The notes beneath the pieces are model-generated. The model saw nothing but the letters and a program-made list of their open reading frames with translations. It ran no database searches and was not told the origin of the DNA. From Sulfuricurvum sp. (lineage in GTDB: Bacteria; Campylobacterota; Campylobacteria; Campylobacterales; Sulfurimonadaceae): a stretch of DNA of 8,241 nucleotides. The translations under genes were made by a program, and so were the position numbers. The stretch lies in contig JAGXHZ010000125.1 in NCBI GenBank assembly GCA_024635855.1, positions 1 to 8,241 of the forward strand. Direction: 5' to 3'. Below, piece after piece: positions 6,895-8,241 of the stretch (within the stretch, counting starts at the first letter, position 1; each line of letters begins with the position of its first letter).

Positions 6895-6972
6895 TCCTAA
6901 AAGGGTTAATAAATGGCTGAATAAAAGCAAGAACGTGTTAGAGTGATAAGAATATTTTTTAAGTGAGCAATT

Positions 6973-7557
6973 ATGGAGTTAGAGAATAACGAGCAGTTTT
7001 TAAATGCAGTAAAAATAATGATGACTCACGTCGGTGAAGACGTGACGCGTGAGGGATTACTGAAAACCCCTGAACGTGTTTTAAAGGCATACGAATTTAT
7101 CTATGGCGGGTACAAAGAAGATCCTCAGGCCATTTTGAATTCTGCAATGTTTGCCAGCAGTAATGACGAGATGGTTCTGATCAAAGATATCGAATTTTAT
7201 TCGACGTGTGAACACCATTTGCTCCCCATTATCGGGCGTGCGCATGTGGCGTATATTCCCGATGGAAAAGTGGTTGGACTCTCGAAAATTCCCCGTGTTG
7301 TCGATGTGTTCGCACGTCGCATGCAAATACAGGAGCAACTCACAGAGCAAATCGCTGATGCACTGATGCAATCCATTTCTCCAAAAGGAGTTGCGGTGGT
7401 CATTCAAGCACGGCACATGTGTATGGAGATGCGAGGGGTTCAGAAGATTAGTTCGACGACAACATCGAGTGCATTACGCGGACTGTTCAAGCGAGATGAG
7501 AAAACCCGTATGGAATTCTTCAGCCTCATCAACTCTTCTACTGGCAATCGTTATTAA
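6973..7557 (+). CDS. folE: GTP cyclohydrolase I
   Basis: A 194-residue type I GTP cyclohydrolase, which turns GTP into 7,8-dihydroneopterin triphosphate, the entry to tetrahydrofolate and a precursor for 7-deazaguanine (queuosine) synthesis. The zinc and catalytic residues are in place: CEHH (79-82) gives Cys79, the catalytic His81 and His82, and HMCMEMRG (148-155) gives His148 and Cys150. Other family blocks are [23 protein letters not shown] (18-36), [21 protein letters not shown] (95-111) and [20 protein letters not shown] (113-128). Length fits short bacterial FolE1. The ATG start is preceded by AAGTGAG. It is the first gene after the divergent promoter region and is followed 3 nt later by fliI, so the two are probably cotranscribed. 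Confidence 0.97.
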   Translation: MELENNEQFLNAVKIMMTHVGEDVTREGLLKTPERVLKAYEFIYGGYKEDPQAILNSAMFASSNDEMVLIKDIEFYSTCEHHLLPIIGRAHVAYIPDGKVVGLSKIPRVVDVFARRMQIQEQLTEQIADALMQSISPKGVAVVIQARHMCMEMRGVQKISSTTTSSALRGLFKRDEKTRMEFFSLINSSTGNRY

Positions 7558-7560
7558 GCT

Positions 7561-8241
7561 ATGCCACTAAAATCACTTCGCGACCGCTTGGGCTCTCAAA
7601 AACTTCACACGGTTTTTGGAACCATTACCAAAATTTCTCCAACCGTTATTGTAGCCGAGGGTCTTCATGTCAGCATTGGCGATACCGTTACGATTGTATC
7701 GGATGTGGATGCCCATGAGACGATGGGTATGGTGAGCAGCGTTGAGCGCAATCGTTTTTTTATTACCCCATTTCGTTTTGTTGAAGGTTTTCGCGCAGGG
7801 GATAAAGTCTTTGTAAACCAAAACGGGATGTCTATCGAGGTAGGTGATGGTCTTTTGGGGCGGGTTGTTGATCCGTTTATGAAGCCTATCGATGGAAAGG
7901 GTCCCATATTTGGCAGCCACATCGAGCCGATTATCAAAGCTCCTATCGCTGCCATGAAGCGGGGGATGATTGATGAGGTGTTTAGTGTCGGAGTTAAAAC
8001 TATCGACGGATTACTGACGTGCGGAAAAGGGCAAAAGCTCGGTATTTTCGCCGGAAGCGGTGTGGGAAAATCGACGCTGATGGGAATGATCGTCCGTGGT
8101 GCGGATGCCCCGATCAAAGTGGTTGCCCTCATCGGTGAGCGGGGGCGTGAAGTTCCTGAGTTCATCGAAAAATCGCTCGGCGGAAATCTCGAAAACACGG
8201 TTTTGGTCGTTGCAACCAGTGATGATTCGCCGTTGATGCGT
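7561..8241 (+). CDS. fliI: Flagellar type III export ATPase FliI (3' partial)
   Basis: The first 227 codons of a protein usually about 430-440 residues long; the frame is open to the window edge. FliI is the F1-beta-like ATPase at the cytoplasmic base of the flagellar type III export apparatus. Visible are the N-terminal beta-barrel domain (about 15-90), the turn GDGLLGRVVDPFMKPIDG-type (95-112), the segment MKRGMIDEVFSVGVKTIDGLL-type (132-152) typical of FliI and its relatives, Walker A AGSGVGKS (164-171), and IGERGREVPEF (191-201) with the catalytic-glutamate-type GER motif. The DEAD-like Walker B and C-terminal domain lie outside. The short N-terminus and RGMIDEVFSVG argue for FliI over the F1/V-type ATPase subunits or a virulence-type injectisome ATPase, though the last cannot be excluded from this half alone. 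No ribosome binding site is evident; coupling to folE is likely. Confidence 0.95.
   Translation, partial: MPLKSLRDRLGSQKLHTVFGTITKISPTVIVAEGLHVSIGDTVTIVSDVDAHETMGMVSSVERNRFFITPFRFVEGFRAGDKVFVNQNGMSIEVGDGLLGRVVDPFMKPIDGKGPIFGSHIEPIIKAPIAAMKRGMIDEVFSVGVKTIDGLLTCGKGQKLGIFAGSGVGKSTLMGMIVRGADAPIKVVALIGERGREVPEFIEKSLGGNLENTVLVVATSDDSPLMR

Larger units (their letters stand above)
6845..6972. promoter_or_regulatory. Divergent intergenic region between tig and folE
   Basis: These 128 bp must hold the start signals of both the tig operon (minus) and folE-fliI (plus). The tig side has a usable -10. On the folE side I can name only the A/T-rich stretch TGATAAGAATATTTTTT (about 6944-6960) and AAGTGAG (6961-6967), a moderate ribosome binding site 5 nt before the folE ATG. 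No operator repeat, riboswitch-like structure or small gene is apparent. Confidence 0.5.

Noticed and set aside
7026..7045. Perfect 7-bp inverted repeat (TCACGTC and GACGTGA, 6-nt loop) early in folE
   Set aside because: It encodes the conserved [11 protein letters not shown] block of FolE, so the protein sequence explains it; no other sign of a regulatory structure.
7665..8198. A 177-codon open frame on the minus strand opposite fliI
   Set aside because: fliI on the plus strand has intact, unmistakable ATPase motifs through this stretch; the antisense frame (Pro/Ser/Thr-rich) is a shadow.
1..8241. Mobile element, phage, CRISPR or defence system
   Set aside because: All frames are accounted for by conserved core genes in a familiar order; there are no direct repeats, transposase motifs, integrase, attachment sites or tRNA genes in the window.

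Overview
The window looks like chromosomal DNA from a Campylobacterota (epsilonproteobacterial) bacterium, probably a sulfur-oxidising Sulfuricurvum/Sulfurimonas-type organism. This rests on protein character and gene order. tig, clpP and def on one strand, divergent from folE-fliI on the other, is the arrangement I recall from Campylobacter jejuni (def-clpP-tig/folE-fliI). The mixed, not extremely AT-rich base composition suggests Sulfuricurvum rather than Campylobacter. The genus is an inference.

Left part (1-1779, + strand): the 3' end of a large protein that resembles the C-terminus of DUF748/AsmA-like envelope proteins, followed by a YeiH-family membrane protein (annotated in databases as putative sulfate exporter) with its own promoter and a GTG start. 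It runs convergently into comM, with one base between the two stop codons.

Middle part (1781-6844, - strand): read in transcription order this is tig (trigger factor), clpP (protease subunit), a GGDEF-like protein with a ruined active site, def (peptide deformylase), then a perfect 23-bp palindrome, a probable promoter, and comM (YifB-type AAA+ ATPase). tig, clpP, the GGDEF-like gene and def are spaced 5-11 nt apart and form a compact operon concerned with nascent and misfolded protein: chaperoning at the ribosome exit, deformylation and degradation. The GGDEF-like gene is the outsider. It keeps an RxxD motif at the c-di-GMP inhibitory-site position while the catalytic motif and metal-binding positions are lost, so it is better viewed as a possible c-di-GMP receptor or structural protein than as a diguanylate cyclase.

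Right part (6973-8241, + strand): folE (GTP cyclohydrolase I) and, 3 nt later, the first 227 codons of fliI (flagellar export ATPase), which runs off the window. The 128-bp gap between tig and folE holds the divergent start signals.

I see no tRNA, rRNA, CRISPR array, insertion sequence or phage gene. No gap between genes exceeds 130 bp. Most of the window is ordinary core genome; the points worth a second look are the degenerate GGDEF protein beside clpP and the palindrome between def and comM.
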